Source: Galbibacter sp. BG1
GTDB taxonomy: Bacteria > Bacteroidota > Bacteroidia > Flavobacteriales > Flavobacteriaceae
Length of the DNA stretch: 64,000 nt
Direction: 5' to 3'
Assembly (NCBI RefSeq): GCF_013391805.1
Contig: NZ_CP058364.1
Location: 2,609,501 to 2,673,500, forward strand
The position numbers and the translations under genes are program-made. Shown here piece after piece: positions 24,447 through 33,239 of the stretch. The number at the start of each line of letters is the position of its first letter. The stretch's first letter is position 1. Under the pieces are notes generated by a model that did not search any database, was not told the DNA's origin, and worked only from the letters and a program-made list of their open reading frames with translations.

Positions 24447-26924
24447 ATGCGAAATGTTTTTTTGTTTGTTCTTTTTTGCACTGTTTTCCTAACCCAAAAT
24501 TTAGCGGCTCAAATTAAAGGAAAAGTAATCGACGCTACCAATGGAGAGCCTTTGGAGTATGCCACGGTTGCTATCTACGATGCGGGGAATAATACCTTGA
24601 TTACTGGAGTGGTAACGGGTGTGAGTGGAGAATTCTCTATTGAGAACATTAAGAAAGGGACTTATTTTTTGGAGACTTCTTTTATTGGGTATGAAACCAA
24701 GAAAGGAAAACCATTTCAACTTACTAATAATAACCAAAAAAAAGAAGTAGGAAATTTATCGATTAATCCGAGTCAGCTTTTTCTGGATGAAGTGGTGTTA
24801 TCCGGTAAAAAGTCCACGGTAATCAATAAAGTAGATCGACAGGTTTATGAGGCTGACGCTTTTAAAAACAGTCAGGGTGGCAGTGGAACCGATGTGATAA
24901 AAAACCTTCCGTCGGTCTCCGTAAATGCCTTAGGGGAGATTTCTGTACGTGGAAGCGATGGCTTTGTGGTTTTGTTAAATGGAAAACCAATTCAGTCCAA
25001 TGCCACCTTAATTTTAGGGCAGTTACCCGCTAATGCCATCGAGCGAGTAGAATTAATTACAGCACCTTCCGCTAAATACGACCCAGAAGGAAAAGCAGGA
25101 ATTTTAAACATTATCACCAAAAAAGATGCTGCAGATGGTACGTTTACACAGATTAATGTACGGGCTGGTTTCCCCAGTATTGAAGATTATAACAACAGCG
25201 AGCCTGTACAACGTTATGGGGCCGATATTACTCATAACATAAGAACGGGGAATTGGAATATTTCGATGGGCGCCAGTTACCAACGCAATGATATTGCAGG
25301 AAGAAGGGAAGGGGATGTCTTTACGATTGTAAACGACACCTTAACACGCTTCCCTTCAGATGGGGAGCGAAGTTTTGATGAGGTCAACTATTCCGGGAGG
25401 TTCACGATAGATTTTACTCTGGATACTTTAAATACCTATTCCCTAGGTCTCTATGCCGGAAAGCGTTCTAAAGACCGTACGGCGGATATCCTTTATTACG
25501 ATAATCACGCGTTTTCGCCTCCGGAAAGTCAAGATCGTATTTATACATTCCAATACTTTAATGAGAACTTAAGAATTCGAAAAGGGGATTTTGTACTGGG
25601 GAGTTTCGATTATGCCCATACGTTTCAAAATAACTCAAACATCTCAACTTCCTTTTTATATGAATATACTTTACTGGGTGGTCCAACAACGAATTTGAAT
25701 TTGGGATATCCCGATACCAGTGTGGTTTTACAGGATGAATACAATACCAATGATAATCCGCTGCACGGAATCCGTTTTCAAGTAGATTATCAGTGGAAGC
25801 CTTTGGCAATCGGACAATTGGAAACAGGATATCAATTTAGAAACCTAGACCATACGGGTGATTTTGTTTACGAACGGAGAAATCAAGAAACCGGGGAATA
25901 CGAACTGGTACCGGAATTTTCCAGTGAGGTGGATTTAACCCGCCAAATACATTCTGGCTATCTACAGCTTTCAAAATCGTTGAAGAAGTGGGAATATAGT
26001 GCCGGAGTTCGTTTAGAAGCAATGGATAGAAATTTGGATTTGAAAGATAAAATAGGGGTGGTAGACACTACTTATAGGTACAATTATGTAAAGCTCTTCC
26101 CTTCCGCAGCGGTGCAATATTCCGTAAATGATGATCTAAAACTAAAAGCAGCTTATAGCAAACGTGTGGAAAGAACCACTTCATTTAAAATGAACCCATT
26201 TCCCGAGCGGGAACATTCTGAAACATTGGAGCAGGGGGATCCTACTTTAAAACCAGAGTTTATCGATTTGGCTGAACTAGGGATGACCAAATCTTTCGAA
26301 GGGAACAATTCCTTATACGTAACCGCTTATTATAGAAACGTAGATAACCTTATAAATCGAGTAAATACTGTTTATAACGATACTATTTTAAATAGAATTT
26401 ACTCCAATGTAGGGAATGGAAAATCCCTTGGTTTTGAAGTAGGCTCTGAAGTGGAAGTGGTTGAAAAATGGTCTAATTTTATAGGGTTGAACGTGTATAA
26501 TTACGAAATTGATGGAAGCTATAACGGCAATAAAATAGATGAGAGCAGTTGGCAGTATTCCATCAACTTAAATTCTACTTACGACTTTTCAGATACGGCT
26601 TCGCTTCAGTTTACGTTTAATTATTTGTCAGAAAGGAAAACTGCTCAAGGCGAAGATTCCCGCTTTTATTCTCCCAATCTCACGTTTCAGAAATCATTTT
26701 TTGACAATCAATTAACAGCATCCCTTCAATGGATGAATATGGATATGGGACTACTGGATACCAACGAACAGCGCATCACAACCCAACAACCGGGAAGTTT
26801 TTACACTACTACCAATTATGTTTATGAGGTAGATATGGTTATTTTAAACCTTTCCTACACTTTCAATAAAAACAAAAATAAATCTAAATTTATTGAAAGT
26901 GAGTTTGGAAAAAGAGAGTTTTAA
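24447..26924 (+). CDS. TonB-dependent receptor, OMP_b-brl_3 type
   Basis: This 825-residue outer-membrane receptor has a signal peptide (about 1-22, ending L-A-A-Q). A carboxypeptidase-regulatory-like beta sandwich (about 23-105, with G-E-P-L-E-Y-A-T-V) and a plug domain (about 120-225, with N-L-P-S-V-S-V-N and N-P-like N-I-I-T-K-K) follow. The barrel resembles the outer-membrane-beta-barrel family 3 type, with the frequent T-Y-S-L-G-L-Y-A-G-K segment. It is not a SusC, having no SusD partner and a shorter barrel. Substrates of this type include siderophores, peptides and other chelates. Substrate here is unknown. The upstream AraC gene may control it. Confidence 0.88.
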   Translation: MRNVFLFVLFCTVFLTQNLAAQIKGKVIDATNGEPLEYATVAIYDAGNNTLITGVVTGVSGEFSIENIKKGTYFLETSFIGYETKKGKPFQLTNNNQKKEVGNLSINPSQLFLDEVVLSGKKSTVINKVDRQVYEADAFKNSQGGSGTDVIKNLPSVSVNALGEISVRGSDGFVVLLNGKPIQSNATLILGQLPANAIERVELITAPSAKYDPEGKAGILNIITKKDAADGTFTQINVRAGFPSIEDYNNSEPVQRYGADITHNIRTGNWNISMGASYQRNDIAGRREGDVFTIVNDTLTRFPSDGERSFDEVNYSGRFTIDFTLDTLNTYSLGLYAGKRSKDRTADILYYDNHAFSPPESQDRIYTFQYFNENLRIRKGDFVLGSFDYAHTFQNNSNISTSFLYEYTLLGGPTTNLNLGYPDTSVVLQDEYNTNDNPLHGIRFQVDYQWKPLAIGQLETGYQFRNLDHTGDFVYERRNQETGEYELVPEFSSEVDLTRQIHSGYLQLSKSLKKWEYSAGVRLEAMDRNLDLKDKIGVVDTTYRYNYVKLFPSAAVQYSVNDDLKLKAAYSKRVERTTSFKMNPFPEREHSETLEQGDPTLKPEFIDLAELGMTKSFEGNNSLYVTAYYRNVDNLINRVNTVYNDTILNRIYSNVGNGKSLGFEVGSEVEVVEKWSNFIGLNVYNYEIDGSYNGNKIDESSWQYSINLNSTYDFSDTASLQFTFNYLSERKTAQGEDSRFYSPNLTFQKSFFDNQLTASLQWMNMDMGLLDTNEQRITTQQPGSFYTTTNYVYEVDMVILNLSYTFNKNKNKSKFIESEFGKREF

Positions 26925-27023
26925 TTCTTCTCAAAAAAATTGTTTTTTCGTCCATATAGTAGGAATAGGAAGTTCAGCTTTATTTATTTGCAATAAAGGA
27001 TGGTTAGTTACAAATAATTTGAA

Positions 27024-27031
27024 TAATTTTG
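27024..27031 (+). promoter_or_regulatory. Promoter -7 element of fabI
   Basis: TAATTTTG matches TAnnTTTG and precedes the ATG at 27069 by about 38 bases. Confidence 0.5.
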
Positions 27032-27068
27032 AGCTTCTGAAGTTCAACAAGCAATTAACCAGAAAAAT

Positions 27069-27887
27069 ATGTCATATAATTTATTAAAAGGAAAGAAAGG
27101 AATTATTTTCGGAGCATTGGATGAAAATTCAATTGCCTGGAAAACAGCGTTGAAAGCCCATGAAGAAGGAGCTACTTTTGTTTTGACCAATGCGCCGATA
27201 GCCATGCGAATGGGACAAATTAAGGAGTTGGCAGAAAAAACAGGATCTGAAATTATTCCTGCCGATGCTACCAATGTTGAAGAATTGGAAAACCTTGTTG
27301 AAAAATCCATGGAGATTTTAGGAGGTAAAATCGATTTTGTATTGCATTCTATTGGGATGTCCATCAATGTTCGAAAAGGAAGGCATTACACCGATGAGAA
27401 GTACGATTTTACTGAAAAAGGTTGGGATGTTTCTGCCTTATCTTTCCACAAGGTGTGTCAAACACTTTACCAAAAAGATGCCATGAACGAGTGGGGAAGT
27501 ATTGTAGCGCTTACCTATATGGCGGCGCAGCGTGTTTTTCCAGATTATAACGATATGGCCGATAATAAGGCTTATTTAGAATCGATAGCAAGAAGTTTTG
27601 GTTATTTCTTCGGAAAGGAAAAAAACGTACGTGTTAATACCATTTCACAATCACCTACGCCAACAACCGCTGGGCAAGGCGTTAAAGGGTTCGACGGATT
27701 TATCGCTTATGCAGACATGATGTCTCCTTTGGGGAATGCAACCGCTCAAGATTGTGCTGATTATACCATAAGTCTATTTTCTGATCTTACTAAAAAAGTA
27801 ACCATGCAGAACCTTTTCCATGACGGAGGATTCTCGAATACTGGGGTTAGTAATGAGGTTATGGCCAAGTTTATGAAAGAAGATTAG
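27069..27887 (+). CDS. fabI: Enoyl-ACP reductase FabI
   Basis: FabI performs the last, NAD(P)H-dependent step of each fatty acid elongation cycle. The 272-residue SDR-type protein has G-A-L-D-E-N-S-I-A-W near residue 16, the FabI variant of the dinucleotide-binding site. The active-site pattern Y-x9-Y-x6-K appears in T-Y-M-A-A-Q-R-V-F-P-D-Y-N-D-M-A-D-N-K near 155-175. The substrate-binding region includes S-P-T-P-T-T-A-G. The length is normal. It forms a single-gene unit with its own promoter and a strong terminator. Confidence 0.94.
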   Translation: MSYNLLKGKKGIIFGALDENSIAWKTALKAHEEGATFVLTNAPIAMRMGQIKELAEKTGSEIIPADATNVEELENLVEKSMEILGGKIDFVLHSIGMSINVRKGRHYTDEKYDFTEKGWDVSALSFHKVCQTLYQKDAMNEWGSIVALTYMAAQRVFPDYNDMADNKAYLESIARSFGYFFGKEKNVRVNTISQSPTPTTAGQGVKGFDGFIAYADMMSPLGNATAQDCADYTISLFSDLTKKVTMQNLFHDGGFSNTGVSNEVMAKFMKED

Positions 27888-27963
27888 TTCCACACGCGAA
27901 TTTAAATTTAAAAGCGTTGCTCTTTGGATTTTTCCGTGGACGGCTATTTTAAAAAATATACAG

Positions 27964-28021
27964 AACTGTTTGAGAGGTGCAAGTTGAATGCAATAAAACA
28001 CTTTTCAAACAGTTTTTTTAT
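27964..28021 (+). terminator. Intrinsic terminator of fabI
   Basis: AACTGTTTGAGAGGTG (27964-27979) pairs with CACTTTTCAAACAGTT (27999-28014) with two wobbles, followed by TTTTTT. Confidence 0.8.
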
Positions 28022-28075
28022 ACAAGCATCAAATTTTCACTTTCTTGATTGATCGTTGGGAATAATAACAATTAA

Positions 28076-29077
28076 ATGAATTTAGATTTCTCTTTTATCA
28101 TTCCGGTTTATAACCGTCCGGAAGAAATTAAAGAATTACTCGTAAGTATGAAATCCCTTACAGGTGCTATTCCTTTTGAAGTGGTAATCGTGGAGGACGG
28201 TTCTACGATTTCTTCGGAAGGCGTGGTGAAAATGTTTGCCGAAGATTTACATATCTCCTACTATTTTAAGCCAAATTCAGGGCCAGGCGATTCCAGAAAC
28301 TATGGGATGCGAAAGGCAAAAGGTAACTATTTTATTATATTGGATTCCGATTGTATCCTGCCACCTTCGTATCTGGAAGAGGCGCATAAGGCGTTGGAGA
28401 AAAATTATGTGGACTGTTATGGTGGACCCGATGCTGCCCATGAGTCGTTTACCGATCTTCAAAAAGCAATTAATTATAGTATGACCTCTGTTTTAACCAC
28501 TGGGGGCATTCGCGGGGGTAAAAAAGCAGTAAATAAATTTCAGCCACGTAGTTTTAATATGGGACTTTCCAGAAAGGCGTTTGAAGCTACTGGGGGATTC
28601 GGTAAAATACATCCCGGCGAGGATCCAGATCTTACCATACGGTTATGGAAGGCAGGTTTTGAAACAATATTGATCCCTGAGGCTTTTGTATACCATAAAC
28701 GTAGGATCTCGTGGGAGAAATTTTATCAGCAAGTCCAAAAATTCGGATTGACACGACCAATTTTAAATTCATGGCATCCCGAAACTAAAAAATTGACTTA
28801 TTGGTTCCCTTCATTTTTTGTTATTGGTTTTATAGTGTCTTTACTTTTATGGACAGCAGGTGTTTCATTATTCTTAAAACTCTATGGAGTATATTTTGTG
28901 GCAATTTTCATGGAGTCACTATTTCAAAATAAAAGTGTAAAAATCGCATTTTTATCGATTTTTGCGATGGTAATTCAGTTTTTTGGTTATGGATTGGCTT
29001 TTGTAAAATCTACTTTTTTAATTACCTTTTCCAATAAAAAACCAGAGCAAATATTTCCAAAACTCTTTTTTAATTAA
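28076..29077 (+). CDS. Family 2 glycosyltransferase with C-terminal membrane helices
   Basis: The 333-residue protein starts with the GT2 fold (F-I-I-P-V-Y-N-R-P-E-E). It has the nucleotide-binding D in V-E-D-G-S-T, a D-S-D metal motif (I-L-D-S-D-C) near residue 92 and the acceptor-side G-G-F-G-K-I-H-P-G-E-D-P-D near 182. Two or three hydrophobic helices (about 245-325) follow. It probably transfers sugar to a lipid or glycan acceptor at the inner membrane. Its stop overlaps the YbbR gene start (TAATG), so it is the first gene of a coupled three-gene operon with ybbR and coaE. Confidence 0.88.
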   Translation: MNLDFSFIIPVYNRPEEIKELLVSMKSLTGAIPFEVVIVEDGSTISSEGVVKMFAEDLHISYYFKPNSGPGDSRNYGMRKAKGNYFIILDSDCILPPSYLEEAHKALEKNYVDCYGGPDAAHESFTDLQKAINYSMTSVLTTGGIRGGKKAVNKFQPRSFNMGLSRKAFEATGGFGKIHPGEDPDLTIRLWKAGFETILIPEAFVYHKRRISWEKFYQQVQKFGLTRPILNSWHPETKKLTYWFPSFFVIGFIVSLLLWTAGVSLFLKLYGVYFVAIFMESLFQNKSVKIAFLSIFAMVIQFFGYGLAFVKSTFLITFSNKKPEQIFPKLFFN

Positions 29078-30042
29078 TGGCAGGAAGGTTATTAGTGTAT
29101 TTACGGACTCTTTTAAGGAAGCCCAAAGCGTCAATTTTTTTGATGTTTTTGGTGATTTCCTTTTTTATCTGGTTTTTAATATCATTGTCGGATACCTATA
29201 TTTCCCACGTCAACTTCAAGTTGAACTATACCCAGGTTCCAGAAGATAAATTAATGCTCGGGAATCCCAAAAAGGATGTTACAGTAAATATAGAAGCTTC
29301 AGGTTTTAAAATTTTGAACTATCGTATTTTTAAGAGGGAACTCAATTTAGCACTACCAGATTTTAATGAGAAAGGGGAAGACTCTTATTTTATGCTTGAT
29401 TCTGATATTGAAAAGGAGATAGAGCGCCAGTATAAGTCTGTTATTGTGCGGAGAATTGAAAAAGATTCCATTTTACTTAATTTGGGGGTTAATAAAAAGA
29501 AGTACATAAAAATAGTGCCCAACGTCAGTTTTAATTTTGCGGAAGATCATCAATTAAAAGACTCGTTGACCATTTCCCCAGATAGCATTTGGGTGCGCGG
29601 TCCCGAAGATCTGGTAAAAAAGATTTCTAAAGTAGAGACAGAGGAAGCCAGTTATAAAAATGTAAGAGGCACCTTCGAATATACTTTGCCTCTAAAAATT
29701 CCAGATTCGGTTAAAAGTCTAGAATTTGAAGCCCAAAAAGTTGAAATTAGTGGTATAATGGAAAGGTATTCAGAAAAAATTATCTTGGTACCCGTGCAGG
29801 TTAAAAACCTTCCAGAAAACAGGAGTGTAAAGCTATACCCAGAAAAGGTAAAACTACTCTGTAAAGCTCCCATTTCCCAGCTTAAGAATATAAATGAAAA
29901 TGCCTTTAAGGTGGTTTGCGATTACAACGAGATAAAAAACAGCGGCAATTTTGTAATACCACAACTTGAGGAAAAACCTTCATATATCAGTTCCGTAAAG
30001 ATATTGGATACAAAATTGGAATTCCTTATTAAAAAGCAATAG
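29077..30042 (+). CDS. YbbR-like domain protein
   Basis: The 321-residue protein has one N-terminal membrane helix (about 18-38) and an extracytoplasmic region of two or three YbbR-like domains. These are beta-rich segments such as I-V-P-N-V-S-F-N-F and the S-P-D-S-I-W-V-R-G-P motif near residue 166. In Firmicutes YbbR (CdaR) regulates the c-di-AMP cyclase CdaA. In Bacteroidota the same gene order next to coaE occurs, to my recollection, without a proven role. No cyclase gene is visible here. It is coupled to the upstream glycosyltransferase gene by a one-base overlap, and coaE follows three bases downstream. Confidence 0.8.
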   Translation: MAGRLLVYLRTLLRKPKASIFLMFLVISFFIWFLISLSDTYISHVNFKLNYTQVPEDKLMLGNPKKDVTVNIEASGFKILNYRIFKRELNLALPDFNEKGEDSYFMLDSDIEKEIERQYKSVIVRRIEKDSILLNLGVNKKKYIKIVPNVSFNFAEDHQLKDSLTISPDSIWVRGPEDLVKKISKVETEEASYKNVRGTFEYTLPLKIPDSVKSLEFEAQKVEISGIMERYSEKIILVPVQVKNLPENRSVKLYPEKVKLLCKAPISQLKNINENAFKVVCDYNEIKNSGNFVIPQLEEKPSYISSVKILDTKLEFLIKKQ

Positions 30043-30045
30043 TTT

Positions 30046-30630
30046 ATGATAGTTGGTTTAACAGGTGGAATAGGTAGTGGGAAGTCTACAGTGGCAGATT
30101 TTTTTGCTGAATTAGGGGTGCCTGTATTTATAGCCGATACGGAAGGAAAGAAATTGATGCATACCGATGATGCCGTTAAAAATGCCATCGTTGATGAATT
30201 CGGAGAGGAGGCTTACAAAGGTGATTCCCCGAATACAACATATATTGCAGACATAGTATTTAAAGATCCAGAAAAACTTCAAAAGTTAAACAAAATCATT
30301 CATCCGGCGGTGGGCAGGTCTTTTTCCAGCTGGATGAAAAAGCAGGAGGCCCCTTATGTTATTAAGGAAGCTGCCATTCTTTTTGAGAGCGGAAGTTATA
30401 AAGATTGCGATATAGTGCTTACCGTAACTGCCCCCAAAGAAATACGAATTCAGAGGGTCTTGCAGCGCGATACTGCTACAAGGGAAGCTATTGAAGCGCG
30501 CATGAAAAATCAGTGGAGTGAAGAAGAAAAAGTAAAAAAATCTGATTTTATCATTGAAAATATAAATTTGGATACCACCAAAGAATTTGTGACGAAAGTC
30601 CATTCTTTAATACTCAAAAAAAGCATTTGA
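30046..30630 (+). CDS. coaE: Dephospho-CoA kinase
   Basis: CoaE phosphorylates the ribose 3'-OH of dephospho-CoA, the last step of coenzyme A synthesis. The 194-residue P-loop kinase has G-G-I-G-S-G-K-S-T at about 6-14, a CoA-domain segment with I-A-D-T-E-G, and the H-P motif I-I-H-P-A-V-G near residue 85. The lid region has R-V-L-Q-R-D near 146. The length is normal. It ends the glycosyltransferase-ybbR-coaE operon. Confidence 0.95.
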   Translation: MIVGLTGGIGSGKSTVADFFAELGVPVFIADTEGKKLMHTDDAVKNAIVDEFGEEAYKGDSPNTTYIADIVFKDPEKLQKLNKIIHPAVGRSFSSWMKKQEAPYVIKEAAILFESGSYKDCDIVLTVTAPKEIRIQRVLQRDTATREAIEARMKNQWSEEEKVKKSDFIIENINLDTTKEFVTKVHSLILKKSI

Positions 30631-30640
30631 ACCAAAAATT

Positions 30641-30703
30641 TTAACATTTTTGTTAACGTTAGGTTAAATGCTTAACATACCTTATTACAAAGCCTTAATT
30701 TTG
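30641..30703 (+). promoter_or_regulatory. Promoter and candidate autoregulatory repeats of the two-component operon
   Basis: TAATTTTG at 30696-30703 matches the -7 element and ends only five bases before the ATG at 30709, so the mRNA may be almost leaderless. Upstream are four TTAAC/TTAAA repeats starting at 30641, 30653, 30664 and 30672, spaced 8-12 bases apart. That is roughly the helical phasing of OmpR-family response regulator sites. Confidence 0.45.
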
Positions 30704-30708
30704 ACCAA

Positions 30709-32280
30709 ATGAGTAGACGCTTATTTGTACTTCTGGTAATTTTAATGAGTTTATCCTTAATGGGGATTATATTCGTTCAAGGTTATTGGATAAAGACAGC
30801 AGTAGACGACAAGGAAGAACAGTTTTCGAATATGATTTCTCAAGTTCTCCATTCTGTTTCAGAAAAAATAGAGGATCGGGAAATAAGAGATTATTTCGAT
30901 AAATATATTAAGCTTAAAGACAGTATTGGTGATTTAAAGGGAGCCACTTTAAGAGAGTTCTTTTTTGTTGAAAAAGATAGGAATAGTAATGAAACACTTA
31001 TTTATTCCCACGGAATTTTAGAAGAAGATTATGGTATATCTTCAACGTTCTTTGATAATAACAATGCAGATTCTTCAACCATAAAAAATTATACGAGTAA
31101 GAGAACCACTCAAATTTTTAAGGAGGAATATGGAATTGATGGGAAAGTGTATTCCCCTGTGGAGCGAATAGAGAAAATAGGTGGTTTTTCTGCCTTAGAC
31201 AAAGCTCAGTTTGAAGATGTTTTTAAGGAGGCGGCCAAAAGAGTGCCTATCCATAAAAGGGTAAGTAGGCAGGAGATAGAATTGTTGCTTCAAAAGGAAT
31301 TGAAAAATAGAGGAATTAAGCTGAATTTTGACTACGGGATATTTAGCAAAGGTTTGGTTACCAAAGTGCGTTCTAGTAATAGAATTCAATTGGCACAATC
31401 ACGTTACAAAACACCACTTTTTAAAGATAGTGAAGGCAACAGTAATTACGATTTATTGGTAAGTTTTCCGGAAAAGAAAAAGTTTTTAATTTCTTCTATC
31501 ATCGAAATGGCTATTTTATCGGTGGTGTTTACACTTATTATTTTAGTGGCATACTCCAGTGCTTTGTATCAATTGATAAAACAGAAGCAGATTTCTGAAA
31601 TTAAAACAGACTTTATCAATAATATGACGCATGAGTTTAAAACACCCATTGCTACCATAAATTTAGCGTTGGATAGTTTGAAAAACCCGAAAGCATTTGA
31701 AGATTCCGACAGGGTAAAGCGCTATTTGCAAATGATAAGGGATGAAAATAAACGGATGCATGCCCAAGTTGAAAATGTCCTTAGGATATCTAAGTTGGAA
31801 AAAAACCAATTAGACATCAGTAAAGATAAAGTAGACGTTCATGATATTATAGATGAAGCCATAGCCCATGTAGAGTTAATGGTTGAGAATCGAGGCGGAC
31901 ATGTTAAAACCCATTTAAACGCATCTAGAAGTGAAATTTTAGGAAACGATTTTCACTTAACGAATATTTTGGTGAATATCTTGGATAACGCCAACAAATA
32001 TTCACCGAATGCACCAGAGATAGACGTTTTTACCGAAGTGGTAAAAAACAGCATTGTTATTAAAATTACGGATAAAGGAGCCGGGATGAGTAAAGCCGTG
32101 CTTAAAAGAATATTCGAAAAATTCTACAGGGAATCAACAGGGAATATTCATAATATAAAAGGGCATGGACTTGGTTTGGCTTATGTAAAAAGTATCGTAG
32201 ACGACCACCAGGGAGAAGTTTATGCCGAGAGTGAAAAAGACAAAGGAAGTACCTTTTTTGTAAAGTTACCTTTAATATAG
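30709..32280 (+). CDS. Sensor histidine kinase (RprX-like)
   Basis: The 523-residue inner-membrane kinase has helices at about 6-28 and 266-288 that enclose a periplasmic sensor region of about 235 residues without a recognisable fold. The HisKA domain has phosphoacceptor His308 in N-M-T-H-E-F-K-T-P. The HATPase domain (about 410-520) has the N box N-I-L-D-N-A-N-K-Y, a G1 D-K-G-A-G-M and G2 G-H-G-L-G-L-A-Y. It is followed after four bases by its response regulator. The arrangement resembles RprXY of Bacteroides, but the signal cannot be deduced. Confidence 0.92.
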   Translation: MSRRLFVLLVILMSLSLMGIIFVQGYWIKTAVDDKEEQFSNMISQVLHSVSEKIEDREIRDYFDKYIKLKDSIGDLKGATLREFFFVEKDRNSNETLIYSHGILEEDYGISSTFFDNNNADSSTIKNYTSKRTTQIFKEEYGIDGKVYSPVERIEKIGGFSALDKAQFEDVFKEAAKRVPIHKRVSRQEIELLLQKELKNRGIKLNFDYGIFSKGLVTKVRSSNRIQLAQSRYKTPLFKDSEGNSNYDLLVSFPEKKKFLISSIIEMAILSVVFTLIILVAYSSALYQLIKQKQISEIKTDFINNMTHEFKTPIATINLALDSLKNPKAFEDSDRVKRYLQMIRDENKRMHAQVENVLRISKLEKNQLDISKDKVDVHDIIDEAIAHVELMVENRGGHVKTHLNASRSEILGNDFHLTNILVNILDNANKYSPNAPEIDVFTEVVKNSIVIKITDKGAGMSKAVLKRIFEKFYRESTGNIHNIKGHGLGLAYVKSIVDDHQGEVYAESEKDKGSTFFVKLPLI

Positions 32281-32284
32281 AAAC

Positions 32285-33001
32285 ATGGAAACAGTAAACA
32301 AAAAGATTTTATTAGTAGAAGATGATCCCAATTTTGGAATCGTTCTTAAAGATTATTTATCAATGAACGATTTTGATGTAACCCTAGCTAAAAATGGGAT
32401 GGAAGGGTATGAGAAGTTTAGAAAAGATCACTACGATTTGTGTATACTAGATGTAATGATGCCCTACAAAGATGGTTTTACGTTGGCTAAAGAAATAAGG
32501 GAAAAGGATGAAAATATTCCAATTATTTTCTTGACAGCTAAAACAATGAAAGAAGATGTGCTAAAAGGTTACAAGGTTGGCGCAGACGATTACTTGAACA
32601 AACCGTTTGATTCTGAAGTTTTATTATTTAAAATTAAGGCAATTATTCAGAGAAAGTCTACAGAATCTTTGGCAGACAGCAAACAGTTTGAGTTTGAAAT
32701 TGGAAACTTCCATTTAAATTCAAAATTGCGTTTCCTTACATATAAAGAAGAAGAGCCTATAAAATTATCTCCAAAAGAAAACGAATTGTTACGTTTATTG
32801 GCTTTGCATGAAAACGATTTAATGCCAAGGGAGTTAGCATTAACAAAAATATGGAGAGACGATAATTATTTTACTTCCCGTAGTATGGATGTTTACATCG
32901 CAAAATTACGTAAGTATCTTAAAAAGGATGATGAGGTTGAAATCTTAAACATTCACGGTGAAGGATTTAGGTTAGTTGTTAAGAGTGAAGCTGAGAATTA
33001 A
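32285..33001 (+). CDS. OmpR family response regulator (RprY-like)
   Basis: The 238-residue cytoplasmic regulator has a receiver domain (about 5-120) with acidic pocket E-D-D near residue 12, phosphoacceptor Asp56 in L-D-V-M-M-P, the T of L-T-A-K and the K of N-K-P-F. A winged-helix DNA-binding domain (about 135-235) follows, with L-S-P-K-E-N-E-L-L-R-L-L and R-S-M-D-V-Y-I-A-K-L-R-K-Y-L. It is surely the partner of the upstream kinase. The TTAAC repeats ahead of the operon are a candidate binding site. The SusC gene 238 bases downstream is beyond a terminator. Confidence 0.94.
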   Translation: METVNKKILLVEDDPNFGIVLKDYLSMNDFDVTLAKNGMEGYEKFRKDHYDLCILDVMMPYKDGFTLAKEIREKDENIPIIFLTAKTMKEDVLKGYKVGADDYLNKPFDSEVLLFKIKAIIQRKSTESLADSKQFEFEIGNFHLNSKLRFLTYKEEEPIKLSPKENELLRLLALHENDLMPRELALTKIWRDDNYFTSRSMDVYIAKLRKYLKKDDEVEILNIHGEGFRLVVKSEAEN

Positions 33002-33057
33002 AATCAGCTAAAGTTGAAATATTTTCACTTTTTATAAATAAAACAGTAAATTTGTTT

Positions 33058-33090
33058 AAAAGGATGTCAAAAAATTGATATCCTTTTTTT
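33058..33090 (+). terminator. Intrinsic terminator of the two-component operon
   Basis: AAAAGGATGTCA (33058-33069) pairs with TGATATCCTTTT (33076-33087) with one wobble, followed by more T residues. Confidence 0.8.
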
Positions 33091-33239
33091 ATTGCATTAT
33101 TCTTAAAAAATTAGGTTATTGTATACTAATGCTTTTTAAACCTAACAGTGTTTTTATAAATTTAACAAAAACGCTTCTAATTGTTAAATTACTGTAAAGT
33201 TTTCTTATTTTTACATTTCAATCAACTTAAAATTACAAA

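Noticed and set aside
33047-33054. TAAATTTG as a promoter
   Set aside because: It lies immediately before the terminator of the two-component operon, so the product would be only about 30 nucleotides. More likely it is a chance match.
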